Shown one piece after another: positions 19,705-28,853 of a stretch of 64,000 nucleotides of DNA. Below the pieces are notes generated by a model. The model saw only the letters and a list, made by a program, of their open reading frames with translations, was not told the origin of the DNA and did no database searches. Source of the DNA: Gracilariopsis chorda (lineage: Eukaryota > Rhodophyta > Florideophyceae > Gracilariales > Gracilariaceae); assembly GCA_003194525.1 (NCBI GenBank), contig NBIV01000011.1:248001-312000 (forward strand), given 5' to 3'. How positions within the stretch are numbered: position 1 is the stretch's first letter; each line of letters opens with the position of its first letter. The position numbers were made by a program, and so were the translations under genes.

Positions 19705-21661
19705 CTAGGACGACGCAGCCGGTTGAGAAGGGGATCCCGTGCGGGTGCGCTTGCGAGCCGGACTCCGGGCGGAAGAGGATAAGGCACCACCAGCGGACTC
19801 CATGTCCGAAAGGTTAAGACCAAATCGGCTATCAAGGTCTGTCGCGACACGTTTGGACATCACCTTAGAGTTCTCCTCCAGCATGGTTGCTAAGGTTTCT
19901 TTGACCTCTTGGTTACGCCGAACCAGCGAGTGGTACCGCAAAGCCCAGCGAGCCCAGGATTGGGCGGAATGGAGAGCCTCTACGATACCAGTGGGTTCAA
20001 GGATACCGACCGGCGTGCATGCCTTCTTCAGGTCATCGAAGGCCATCGTAATGAACTATGGAATGACCAGCATGGGAGGCGGAGGAGGGACCACAGGGGC
20101 GGAAACCGTCAGGTCGTAGGAGGTGGGGAAGCCAAGGGACCGATGGACGCCTCTGGGGGCTCTTCCACGGCAACCTCATGCGCCGGCACGAAAGACGGCG
20201 CTACCGATGGGGCCAGTACAGTAACTACTACCTGATCCCGGACTGGAGAACGAAGACAATCTTCGTGAAGCCCAATGGCCTGAGGATAGTAATCCAGCAC
20301 GGACTGACGTGGCTCGTCCATGGGGATAGCCAGCAATGGTTTGGCCTAGTAGACGTTCCCGTCGTCATTGCCTAAAGGATGTCATGGGATCGGAGAGCAG
20401 GTATCGGTGTCGTAATCGTACCAAAGGAACCCAGGGGTCTGCTCCCAGTAGACCTGAAGGACATAATCCAATAAGGCCTCGGCCTCTTCACTCTCGTACT
20501 CCGTACCCCGGAGAATGTTCTGCACTCCCAACTCACGGATGAGCGGGATCAAGGGCCGCGGAAGGGGCACGAGTCGGCCCTAAGGACTGGGAAGAACCCG
20601 CTCGTTACAGATACGGCAGTCGGCCCTAAGGACTGGGAAGAACCCGCTCGTTACAGATACGGTAGTCGGCCTCGCAGACGTTAGCTTGGACCCCGTAGCG
20701 GGCGGTATCCAGAAAGGTCATCAAACAGAACACGGCCCATTCGGCAAAAAATCTACCATGTCAGCCAGGGGAGACGTTGAGTGAAGTCCCCCTGGAGCTG
20801 ATAGGTGTGGTAGGCCACCACGGGGGGAGTAGGGACCATAAGGAAATTGGAAACGTGCCAGATGGCAGCCTAAGGTCCACCGCTAAGTGACGGTAGCATA
20901 AGATATAGAGAAGACCTGCGGGACGTAGGCGTATTGTGAAATTCCACTTGGTGCCAACCGAAGAAGTACTTGAGGTTGGTTCGAATACGACCATCGGGTT
21001 CGATCATATCATTCCAATAGGCCCGGTTCAATAACCAGTACAAGCGTTTGTATGGAGGTCTGAAGCACACTAACTCCAGGAGGCTATGACGAGGGGGAGG
21101 AAAGGGGGCCTTAGGGTCACCATGCATCGAATACAAGTCCTCCAGGAGCTTGTCGACTCTCCATTGGTAATCAGACTCCTCACTGCAGCGGACGAAGGGC
21201 ATATCCGGTGGGATCAGAGCGCGGCAAAGGGTGACCGAACGGGCATCAGCAGTAAGGGGGAGCCAACGGTTGTACCAGGAGTCCTCTAGGGAGTTCTTCT
21301 TCACACGAGCATAGTTGGGGATCGCAGCAAACCACCGGGCGTCCAAGTATTGATCAGCATAACGCACGAACCTGGCGACCGAACTGCGTACATGGGTACT
21401 CCTCACGGCCATAGGATTCCGACCCAAAGTGTGGTCGTACTTGTCCCCTGGGTGGACATATGCGCTGCTGGTGACGAGAGCCATGTTAGTCGAGTCTACA
21501 GTTATTGCCACCCGAGGGATACGCTCGAAGCCGTCATAGTCCAAGATGTAGCCATGGGAGCCGTTACATGCCCCCGAGGACATGGCGTAGACGCGATCGA
21601 CAAGCTGGCACAGCGGACACGGCGCCAGGGGAGACCAACGGTCAGGAATCTGAAAAGCCAA
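19705..21661 (-). pseudogene. antisense ORF of element A, conserved in related elements
   Basis: This lies between the chromodomain and the 3' LTR but is coded on the strand opposite to gag-pol. Reading from 21661, a 263-codon open block (20870-21661) includes ADQYLDARWFAAIPNY, DYQWRVDKLLEDLYSMHGDP and RIRTNLKYFFGWHQVEFH. Further blocks follow at 20382-20570 (PLIRELGVQNILRGTEY), 20109-20336 (YYPQAIGLHEDC) and 19705-20046, ending in a basic SPARKRTRTGSPSQP tail that could be a nuclear localisation signal. A 46-bp tandem duplication (20572-20663) shifts the frame. Each block has a counterpart in element B in the same order and orientation, so the protein, about 650 residues, was under selection before decay. 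I recognise no domain, no membrane segment and no signal peptide. It may be an accessory protein expressed from an antisense transcript. Confidence 0.7.
20572..20663. repeat. 46-bp tandem duplication
   Basis: AGTCGGCCCTAAGGACTGGG begins at 20572 and again at 20618, and the 46-base unit is repeated once with at most one change. Because 46 is not a multiple of three, it breaks the antisense frame of element A. Element B lacks it. Confidence 0.85.
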
Positions 21662-22097
21662 GGGAATGCACCGCGATCTACCGAAGGGGCGGGTATGGTG
21701 GATGCACCAAGGCGGTATGCGAGGAAAAGAGCGACCAGAAGGAGGAGCTAACCTAGAGGGAAGTATGGGCGCCCGCGCCAGGGGTCAGTGAAATGCAGCA
21801 GCACGAGGAGCGCCTCGCTGTTGGGATTCAATAGTTAATGAGGCCCCCTCGTAGGCGACCAATGGCAGAGTAGCGGCTACGTGCCACTTGCCGAAAAAGC
21901 AGCCAAATGGACACAAACCGGTACCGCCGCTGTACCTGCTGTGGAAGGGCCTACCAGCCATGTCAACCAGGAGGAGAAAGACCTAGTCGGGAGAGAGGAC
22001 GCGAGCACAACAACCCTATTGGGAGGGAGGAAAGAACGCCAGCGGAATAAAAGGATGGCTCACCGACGGGGAAGTATCCACCGGGACGTCAGATGTT

Positions 22098-22108
22098 AAA
22101 GGGGGAGG
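22098..22108 (+). promoter_or_regulatory. polypurine tract of element A
   Basis: AAAGGGGGAGG two bases before the 3' LTR start (TGTAGGAGAATG at 22111). Plus-strand DNA synthesis starts here in LTR elements. Element B has AAAGGGGGAG in the same position. Confidence 0.75.
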
Positions 22109-22110
22109 TC

Positions 22111-22490
22111 TGTAGGAGAATGAACATTGGGCAGATGTAGTGGTAAGATAACCATGGGGCTGGGCTGGCAGAGGTCAGAACATTGCTGGCCGAAATATTC
22201 CACGTGGCCAAGCTGGGTGCCTATGCAGGAGATACAAGGGGACAGTGCGAGTGCCAAGGCACTGTGGCGATAGGGTTTATTATGTAGCTAATTTTATTAA
22301 ATTTGTTAGGATAGTGTCCGGAGGTCAGAGCGCTTCGCCAGCCATATACGCTGGCTCGAGTGCCACCAATCTCTGAAGAGTAAATGCAAGCACCCTTACC
22401 GTCTTCTTCTTGCCACCATATGCAGCCAGTAGGACTCCAAAGGCCTCCAAGCCATCGCTACCATTCTCCCGACCTGTAGGGACTTGAGAT
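22111..22490 (+). repeat. 3' LTR of element A, truncated
   Basis: Matches the 5' LTR from its first base to about GACCTGTAGGGACTTGAGATA, then similarity is lost. Compared with the complete LTRs of element B, roughly the last 150 bases are missing. Confidence 0.8.
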
Positions 22491-22889
22491 ATCCAATGGC
22501 GTAATCCACAGTCTTGGAACTGCATCCTGAAGTATGACATCAGTACTGTGAGTACTTCCACGGCCTCATTGCTCGTAAAGCAGATTCAAACCAGCCTGTC
22601 TTCAAGAAATGTTCTTGTAGCTGTTCAGGTACTCTTACACGTGTGCGTTCGAGACACTTCCTGACCTATTCGTGCTCATTATCTTGGGAGCTCGGCTCCT
22701 GGTTCCTCAAGAGAAGAGACGTCGTCTCTTAAGTCCATGCCTCATTTACTGGAGCCTGCGGCTGGTCATTATTGTTAAGAAGAACTTGAGGCGGGGCAGC
22801 TGAGCCAGCTTCTGGAATATTAGCAGTTAGTTCTGCCTACGAGGCGCTATTCCTGCGATGTAATACGACTTTGTCAGCAGGGATGCCAC

Positions 22890-23156
22890 TCAGTCTAGAG
22901 GGGCGTCCATGGTACTTGGTCGGGCTTGTGCACACTTTGGTGGAGCTATCCACATGCAATTTGAGAGCTGGTGTTCTAAAGCCGGACAGAGATAGCAGGC
23001 TCTGCTAGCGCCATCTTTCCCACTGAACGAGTGCTGTGAACCTCCTCTTCGGTTAACCAAACCAACTCGTTTGGGCTGTGCCCATTCCTCGATATAACGA
23101 TTACAGTTCGAAACTAAAACTACAGTGGTGTCGTTCTGCCCTAATAGAATTTCCAT
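22890..23156 (-). other. unidentified minus-strand open frame
   Basis: An 88-codon frame with a plausible composition (VSNCNRYIEEWAQPKRVGL; CYLCPALEHQLSNCMW). It lies in the debris between element A and the gag remnant at 23.5 kb. Two Cys pairs might suggest metal binding, but I recognise no family. The rest of 22491-23490 holds nothing I can assign. Confidence 0.25.
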
Positions 23157-23487
23157 AAAAGACGCACCCGTCTTTGTCGTGCTACAGGTGTAGATTGGAA
23201 TGGTCGGCGGGTCATCTCCATCATCGGTTCCGATGTGAATTAAGTCACCATCGCCGTGTCGTTATCCCTTCCTGATTGTGTGGGTAGTGAGTTTACTACC
23301 CTCTAAGGACATCACCGATGTTTTGGTCAGATAACTTTGGCAACTCGACGGAAGTAGTTGTGGTCGCGTTAGACGCACTGAGTATTCATGGGACATTGCG
23401 TGCTCCACAACGGAGTCCAGGGTCTTGGAGCAATCAGGGAAGCGTTTTCGGCGAAAAGTGGGATAAAATCTTGATGGATTGAAATCC

Positions 23488-23865
23488 AAGATCCAATTCG
23501 AAGTCCAGAAAGCTAACTGCCAGTAGTTTGAAGAAGCAACGAAAATTGCAATGAAGGTAGAAGCGGCGTTCGGTAGAATATCACTTCCACCAGCTAACGG
23601 GAGATCTCACTCATCTGCTAATAGTGGAGCATCCCCAAGGCCCATGGAAACTGGAAATATCCAAGCCCACTACTCTGGGCATTGAAAACAACGCTTAGAA
23701 GATATCCGTAACAACGCCTGCTTCAAATGCCACAAAGACAGTGGTCGTCCTTGGAAAAACGGCAAGCATGGACAGGGTGCACAAAATTCTGTGGCGAATA
23801 TAGAGTCGGCTTTTGCATCAGAAGAACACGACGATATTGTAAGTTATGATAGCTCGGAAAACTAA
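23488..23865 (+). pseudogene. gag fragment related to the LTR element at 62.8-64 kb
   Basis: Translation in one plus frame gives KIQFEVQKANCQ, stop, FEEATKIAMKVEAAFG, then RLEDIRNNACFKCHKDSGR and NIESAFASEEHDD. These match, block for block, the minus-strand gag at 63430-63996 (KIQFEIRKSNCAEFEEATK, LIDICNNACFKCHKAGCRR, NIETALAADDDDD). The nucleocapsid knuckle has lost two of its four Cys here. At least two in-frame stops interrupt it. It is a dead remnant of a second copy of that family, in the opposite orientation; no pol or LTR of that copy is recognised nearby. Confidence 0.7.
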
Positions 23866-24009
23866 AGTGTCTTTCTAGAATTAACAAGAGCAAGTTGGAA
23901 GGACGTTGTAGAATTGACGTGTCGCTGCCCATTCAATGTGTCAAAGATTTTGGCGTGGCTACGTGTAGGTTTTCCCAGGTCACAAATCTCAACAACCCAC
24001 TCTGAATGA

Positions 24010-24766
24010 TTTTCACATGTACGAGGGGAGTTATCTTGATTGACGGGAGGCGTTGCGCCACAAATTCGCTTTGCACGCCCCCGTTGGCGCATGCAAAATG
24101 CCCATTTGGCGCAACCCCCCCCCTACCATTTAAAAAAATTCAGCAGCAGCAGCAGCAGTAAAGCTTGCTGCATACTGCCTGGCACTTTCATAATGACTGC
24201 AATGCCAGCCAGTTACACAAAGCAACGTGTCGCGCTTTCTCATCATTGGCTCGCACTGCAGTCAATTTAGGTACCTAAACACAAACTATTACGGCTCCAC
24301 ATACTCTAGGCGCCGCGGCGCCCCGTGGTTCTACGAGCACTATTGCGAGCGCAAGCGAGCAAAGTGCTCGGAGAGCCTCCGAACGCTACGAAATACACAA
24401 AGCTACAAGAATAACGCGGCGTGCAGCGCAGCCCACGGCCGAAAGCCGTTTCCACTTTTCTCCCCAGTATAAGTATTCACAAGCGTATGAGGGCGCACAT
24501 GTTGATTGAATGGAGGCGTTGCGCCAATAAACACGCCCGCACGCCCTCTTCAGCGCCTACATAAACCTCTTATGGCGCAACGCCTCCCTGCCATTCAAAA
24601 AATTCACCAGCAGCAGCAGCAGCAGCATCACCAGCAGCAGCAGCAAAGCTCAAAGCTTATTGGCTGCTGCCCCATGTTGACTGCCATTGCTGCTGGGTGG
24701 TTGGCGCTACAGTAAATGACTGCAGTGCCAGCCACTCAGAAGTAGCTGGCTTGCACGACACGTGGC
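24010..24766 (-). repeat. structured repeat array, inverted copy
   Basis: Same family as 4500-6510 but reversed. Landmarks include GGAGGCGTTGCGCC at about 24045 and 24511, (CAG)6 at 24141-24158, an interrupted (CAG)n run near 24608-24650, and CGAGCAAAGTGCTCGGAGAG near 24357. About one and a half units are present, and the last grades into more diverged sequence. Confidence 0.8.
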
Positions 24767-24769
24767 TGC

Positions 24770-24837
24770 CTTTTTGCACTGCACCAGTGCAGCACAATGC
24801 ACAGAGAGTATATACTGCACTGGCCTAGTGCAAAAAG
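24770..24837. repeat. 23-nt inverted repeat
   Basis: Arms 24770-24792 and 24815-24837 are reverse complements with three mismatches around a 22-base loop containing TATATA. Outer arm sequences are CTTTTTGCACT and AGTGCAAAAAG. It sits at the edge of the repeat array on the Helitron side and could be a structural end of either. Confidence 0.6.
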
Positions 24838-25514
24838 CATCTCGCTTGCTGACCCTAACCACTATTTTCACCATCCCATTTCAGGCTGGCCAATAGTGCA
24901 GTGTCGTAACCTTTTGCTACTTTGTGCACTGTTTGCTGGCCTGGGACCTAGGCAAGGCCGAGGTCGTGTGCAGGTTGCCACAAGAGTAACCCACTAAGTA
25001 CCATGGATCTGGGAAAGGTCAGGTGCTCCTCTGTGGTGTACTGGTCGTTTGACGGTGATCAGGAATTCTGAGGGTTTCCTGGATCTAATACCAGCTTGCT
25101 GTGCAGGGTCCGGGGCGGCCGCCGTGTCGTACCTCTTGGGGCCGGAAAGCACACTTCGGTGTGTGAGTAAAGGCAGACCAATCCTTACAACCAGACGCGG
25201 CTTACACATCAAACGGCTTGAAAACCGGCTGGGAACACTGCGCCCGTCATAACTCAACAGAAGTGGGTCGAGAGTCCCTGTGCTGCGCACGACTGCATCG
25301 GGTAAATATAAGCCTTGCAGGAATTGTTTTTTAATTGCTGCATACGACTAGGCCCGGTGGGTGCAAAGCAACAAACTGCAACCATTTTGTCACACTCAAC
25401 TTTTTGTTGTATTGGAAATTATTCTGGAACTCTGGCAAATTTTATACCGGGTTAAAATAATAGAATTGGTTTTTTTCTTTTTTTGGTAAATTGAAATGAC
25501 GCGAGGGGGTTAAC
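24838..25514. other. no gene recognised upstream of the Helitron frame
   Basis: Contains only short frames. The last 200 bases are AT-rich with T runs and may include the Helitron 5' flank or promoter; I see no decisive motif. Confidence 0.4.
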
Positions 25515-25830
25515 GTCCAAACTCTGGTGGGGCCAGACCGAAATTTGGAGGTGCTTGAAGGAAGTCTGGAGGTGCAAGAGCCAACTCTGGAGGTGCTGGA
25601 GCCAATTCTGGAGGTGCAAGAGCCAATACCAGGGGTTCTGGAGCCAATGCCGGAGGGGCCAGAGAGAATTCTGGAGGTGCCAGAGCCAATTCCGGAGGCG
25701 CCAGACAGAATGCTGGAGGTGCTTGACTAAACGCTGGAGGCGCCAGAGCCAGTTCAGGAGGGTCCAGATCCAATTCCGGTGGTGCCAGAGCCAATACGGG
25801 AGGGGCCAGAGTGAACTCAAGCGGTGCAAG
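25515..25830 (+). repeat. 21-bp minisatellite coding a Gly-Ala-Arg heptad
   Basis: About 15 imperfect copies of TGGAGGTGCCAGAGCCAATTC. In the frame that leads into the Helitron protein each copy reads NSGGARA, giving a glycine/arginine repeat domain. Two copies contain a TGA where others have AGA. Open frames on the minus strand here are by-products of the 21-bp period. Confidence 0.85.
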
Positions 25831-27639
25831 GCCAGGAGCTGGACGACCTCAGCGCTTACCAGTTCCTCCTGCTCCAGATGACATGCCGGTAAATGAGAGC
25901 GGAGCGCACGTGCAAGGACCCATTGTTCCAGCCGTGGAAGAGGACGGAATTACTCCTGCACCTTCTTCGGTTGCAGCTGCAGATAGCACAAGCACCACTG
26001 GAGCCAGTGGGTCCGTTGCCACTGGTCTAAGAACTTCGTGCCCAATTCCTGGATTTCTGGAGTTTATGAGAGGCCTTCCAAGTCACATTCCATCGCCTCC
26101 AATGCCTTTCCCTCTCCCACAGATGCCTGCAGAACAGATGCCGGTTGCAATGGAGGTGGAAGAGGATGAGATCATCCCTGCTCCTTCACAGCCACCGCTG
26201 TCACCACCGCCGCCACAGCAGCCTGCTCTGCCACAAGCTGAACAAGAGGAAGAACAGATGCCAGTCCCGATGGAAGTGGGAGGGGATGAGATCACCCCGG
26301 CTCCCTCACACCCGCCGCCGCAGCCTGCGCTGCCACAAGCTGAATAGGAAGAACAACAGGTGCCCATTCCGATGGTGGTGGAAGAGGGTGAGATCACACC
26401 GGCTCCCTCACACCAGCCGCAGCATCAGCCACAGCAACAGCTTGATACGACGATCATGCCCTGTGCTGGACGTCCGGATCGAGGACTGTATATAGCTTGT
26501 ACTATGCGTGGGATACCGTGGCTGATGAAGCTGGGATGTTCCATCCATCCGGGCAAGCGTTCCAGAGTTTGAGACACTTTCCACTGCGGGTCAAAGGCCA
26601 TGCGGAAGATGCGGCGAGCACTCACAAACGCTCTCTTCCAGCCAGTACGAGGACTGGGCATTGAGAATTCATAGCTGCAAGTACTGCGGATGCGTTTTGC
26701 TTGGCAAAGAGACCAATGGAGTGTGCTGTGGAATGAAAGGAATGTCAGGGTGGGGCGTCACGTTCCGCAGAAGGCATAGCAGTGAGTTGGTTCGCAGTCT
26801 TGATAGCCTGAGAGCCTTTCACAACCATTTCCTCAACTTGGATACGCTCTTTGCGACGACACAAGCGTTCATGGACATGTCGTATGTGACGGGAGGCGGT
26901 CCCTCCTTTCTCAGACTTAAGGGCAACGCAGCTCTCGCTCTGCCCATGCAGAACCAGAAAAACACGTGCTACAGGTTTTTGTGGGGTACCGGTCCACCGT
27001 CCTTAGATCCATCTCACTATGCTCGTGCCAATATGCGTGCGTTCATTCAGGACATTAACGTAAGAGACATCGTACCCAAGTTGTATGATGTGATCCAGCC
27101 GAGGCCAAACGTGGTCCGCGAACGTTACCGATCCTTGCTTAGCACGCAACAGCAACAACAACAACAAAATGCGGAGACTGCCGTGGATATCAGCGTGCAA
27201 GCAGCAGAACAAGGAGTAGTCGTACGTGGATACGAAGGAACCCGAAGTGCTGCAGTCAGTACTCCTCATGCAGGTGCTGGCCCTCTCCCTGAAGATGTTC
27301 CGGGTGGGGGGGGAAACCATGATGAAAATGCTCGTGGTTGATCCGACTGGCCTGTACCGAGTTGAGTCTCAGGTACTGCGCTTGGTAAAACGAACTGTAA
27401 CCGAAGAGCACGCTGCAGTGACGAGTGCTGCTGCTGGTGGAGTAGGGGCGACTGCGAATGCCCCGAACAATGCGCGAGTGCGGTACCGACTTCTAAAACC
27501 GGCATCCAAACTTGCAGAGAAGGGCACTTTCCCTCTTCTCTACTCGTACGGGGATCATCATGAACCGTTTGACATCGGCCTGTTCCTGGATGAAAGGAAC
27601 TCCACACAGCAAAGCTCAGGTCTCCGCGTCAACAATTAG
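25811..27639 (+). pseudogene. Helitron protein, N-terminal region
   Basis: Begins in the GGAR heptads and continues into three Pro/Gln-rich repeats of PMEVxxDEITPAPS (around 26150, 26270 and 26370), the last after a TAG at 26345-26347. A frameshift near 26545-26570 is followed by a Cys-rich finger, CGRCGEH then CKYCGCVLL and VCCGMKG, at 26601-26730, typical of the region before the Helitron Rep domain. A Gln run coded by CAA/CAG lies at 27147-27168. Another frameshift lies between 27226 and 27340. The block ends with GTFPLLYSYGDHHEPFD, the conserved N-terminal Helitron motif, and a TAG at 27637-27639 in an otherwise open frame. Confidence 0.75.
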
Positions 27640-28853
27640 AAGCTCCGAAATCTCACCTGGGCTCAGAACGCGAAGCGACGTCTGTACTCGGACAAAATCC
27701 TCCTCAACAGTGGACCGTTGATGCAGATGTGGATGCTCCGCACTCACATAAACATTGAGGACATGCGACTACGCTTCCTGGAGAGAGAACAACAGGCACG
27801 TATTGTAAAAGAGCAAGAGATCCAGCAAGCACAGCAGCAAACAGGTCATGTGTCACCATCCCAGTTCGCGCAAATGGGACGCATATTTCTGCCCGATGAC
27901 TCGGTCAACTCAGCAGCGTACTGGAAGAAAAAGCGCATCGATGTACAGGCGATCGTAGCGCGGAGAGGACCGCCTTCTCTTTTCATTACAAGCACCATGA
28001 CCATCTGGAGAGAGGACATCCAGCACCTTGGTATGGATACCAGCAATCAGAGCGCATTTACGGCACAGAGTAAACGCCCTCGACCGTTTGACCGACCAGA
28101 TCTGATTGCAAGGGTGTACAACCAATACGCAAACCACTTCATGAAAGACTTGGATAAGAACTCGAAGCACATCTTCTGATTGAAGTGCCTGGGGCTTGCA
28201 TTATAGCTCGAGTTTCAAGAGCGCAATGTGCCTCATCACCACATGCTCGTGTGGCTCGAAGGAGGTGTGATTGAAGACGTTGATGTGATTCACGAGCTCA
28301 TTCTTGCAGAACTTCCTCTTCCAGGTGAAGAGGACGCGTTGCGTAGCCTCATTCGTTCCACGCATAGGCACCGACATTCCCCCTATTGCCAGAATCGCGC
28401 TGGGCGTTGCAATTTGGATACGACCGCAACATGATTGTGCGGGAGACGTACATTGAAGAAGGCACGAATCCAGTGGTCTACCGCAGAAGAAGGCAACATG
28501 ACCTCAAGATTGTGCCGTACAACCCAACTCTGACCAAGAAGTACCGCTCTCATATCAACGTAGAGCGCACGCAAGGAGGGGGCGCAGTGGCTTATCTGAT
28601 GAAGTACGCGTTTAAGCAGCCCAAAGCTCAGGAGGTGATGCTCAATGTGAGTGGTGCTAATGAGTCAGGCACACACAACGAGCAGCAACAAGAGCTGCAG
28701 GCGCAGAACGACATTCGTGCACACATGCGAGCGCGTGTGGTAGGCGCCGTCAACGCAGCTTGGAGAATTTTCGAGTTTCGACATGTTCACATCGTACCTC
28801 AAGTAGAGCGACTGGCCATTCACTTGGAAGGAGAGCGAACGATTTTGCTCTGA
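27640..28853 (+). pseudogene. Helitron HUH replication-initiator (Rep) domain
   Basis: This part would nick and rejoin DNA strands during rolling-circle transposition. The stretch RRLYSDKILLNSGPL leads into SLFITSTMTIWREDIQHL and PDLIARVYNQYANHF, the conserved Helitron N-terminal core. The HUH metal-binding motif is QERNVPHHHMLVWLE, with His codons at 28234, 28237 and 28240. The catalytic tyrosine motif AYLMKYAFKQ places two Tyr codons at 28593 and 28605 (Y-x3-Y), the two-tyrosine arrangement of Helitrons. Stops TGA 28177-28179 and TAG about 28204-28206 and a frameshift near 28390 break the frame; TGA 28851-28853 ends this block but the same frame reopens at once. Confidence 0.8.

Larger units (their letters stand above)
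12235..22490 (+). mobile_element. Ty3/gypsy chromodomain LTR retrotransposon, element A
   Basis: The element has a 5' LTR, primer-binding site, gag, a pol region ordered protease-RT-RNase H-integrase-chromodomain, an antisense ORF, a polypurine tract and a 3' LTR truncated at about 22490. Protease before RT and integrase after RNase H define Ty3/gypsy; the chromodomain places it with chromoviruses. All genes carry stops and frameshifts. The two LTRs differ at roughly 14 of the first 310 positions by hand count, so the insertion is younger than element D. The 5' LTR has an internal deletion of about 40 bases relative to the LTRs of element B. Target duplication cannot be checked because the right end is missing. 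Confidence 0.9.

Noticed and set aside
25000..25320. Possible structural RNA (5S or snRNA)
   Set aside because: No internal promoter boxes or recognisable conserved core of 5S, U2 or 7SL were found.
25452..25829. Long minus-strand frames over the minisatellite
   Set aside because: A 21-bp period keeps several frames open on both strands; only the plus frame leads into the Helitron protein.
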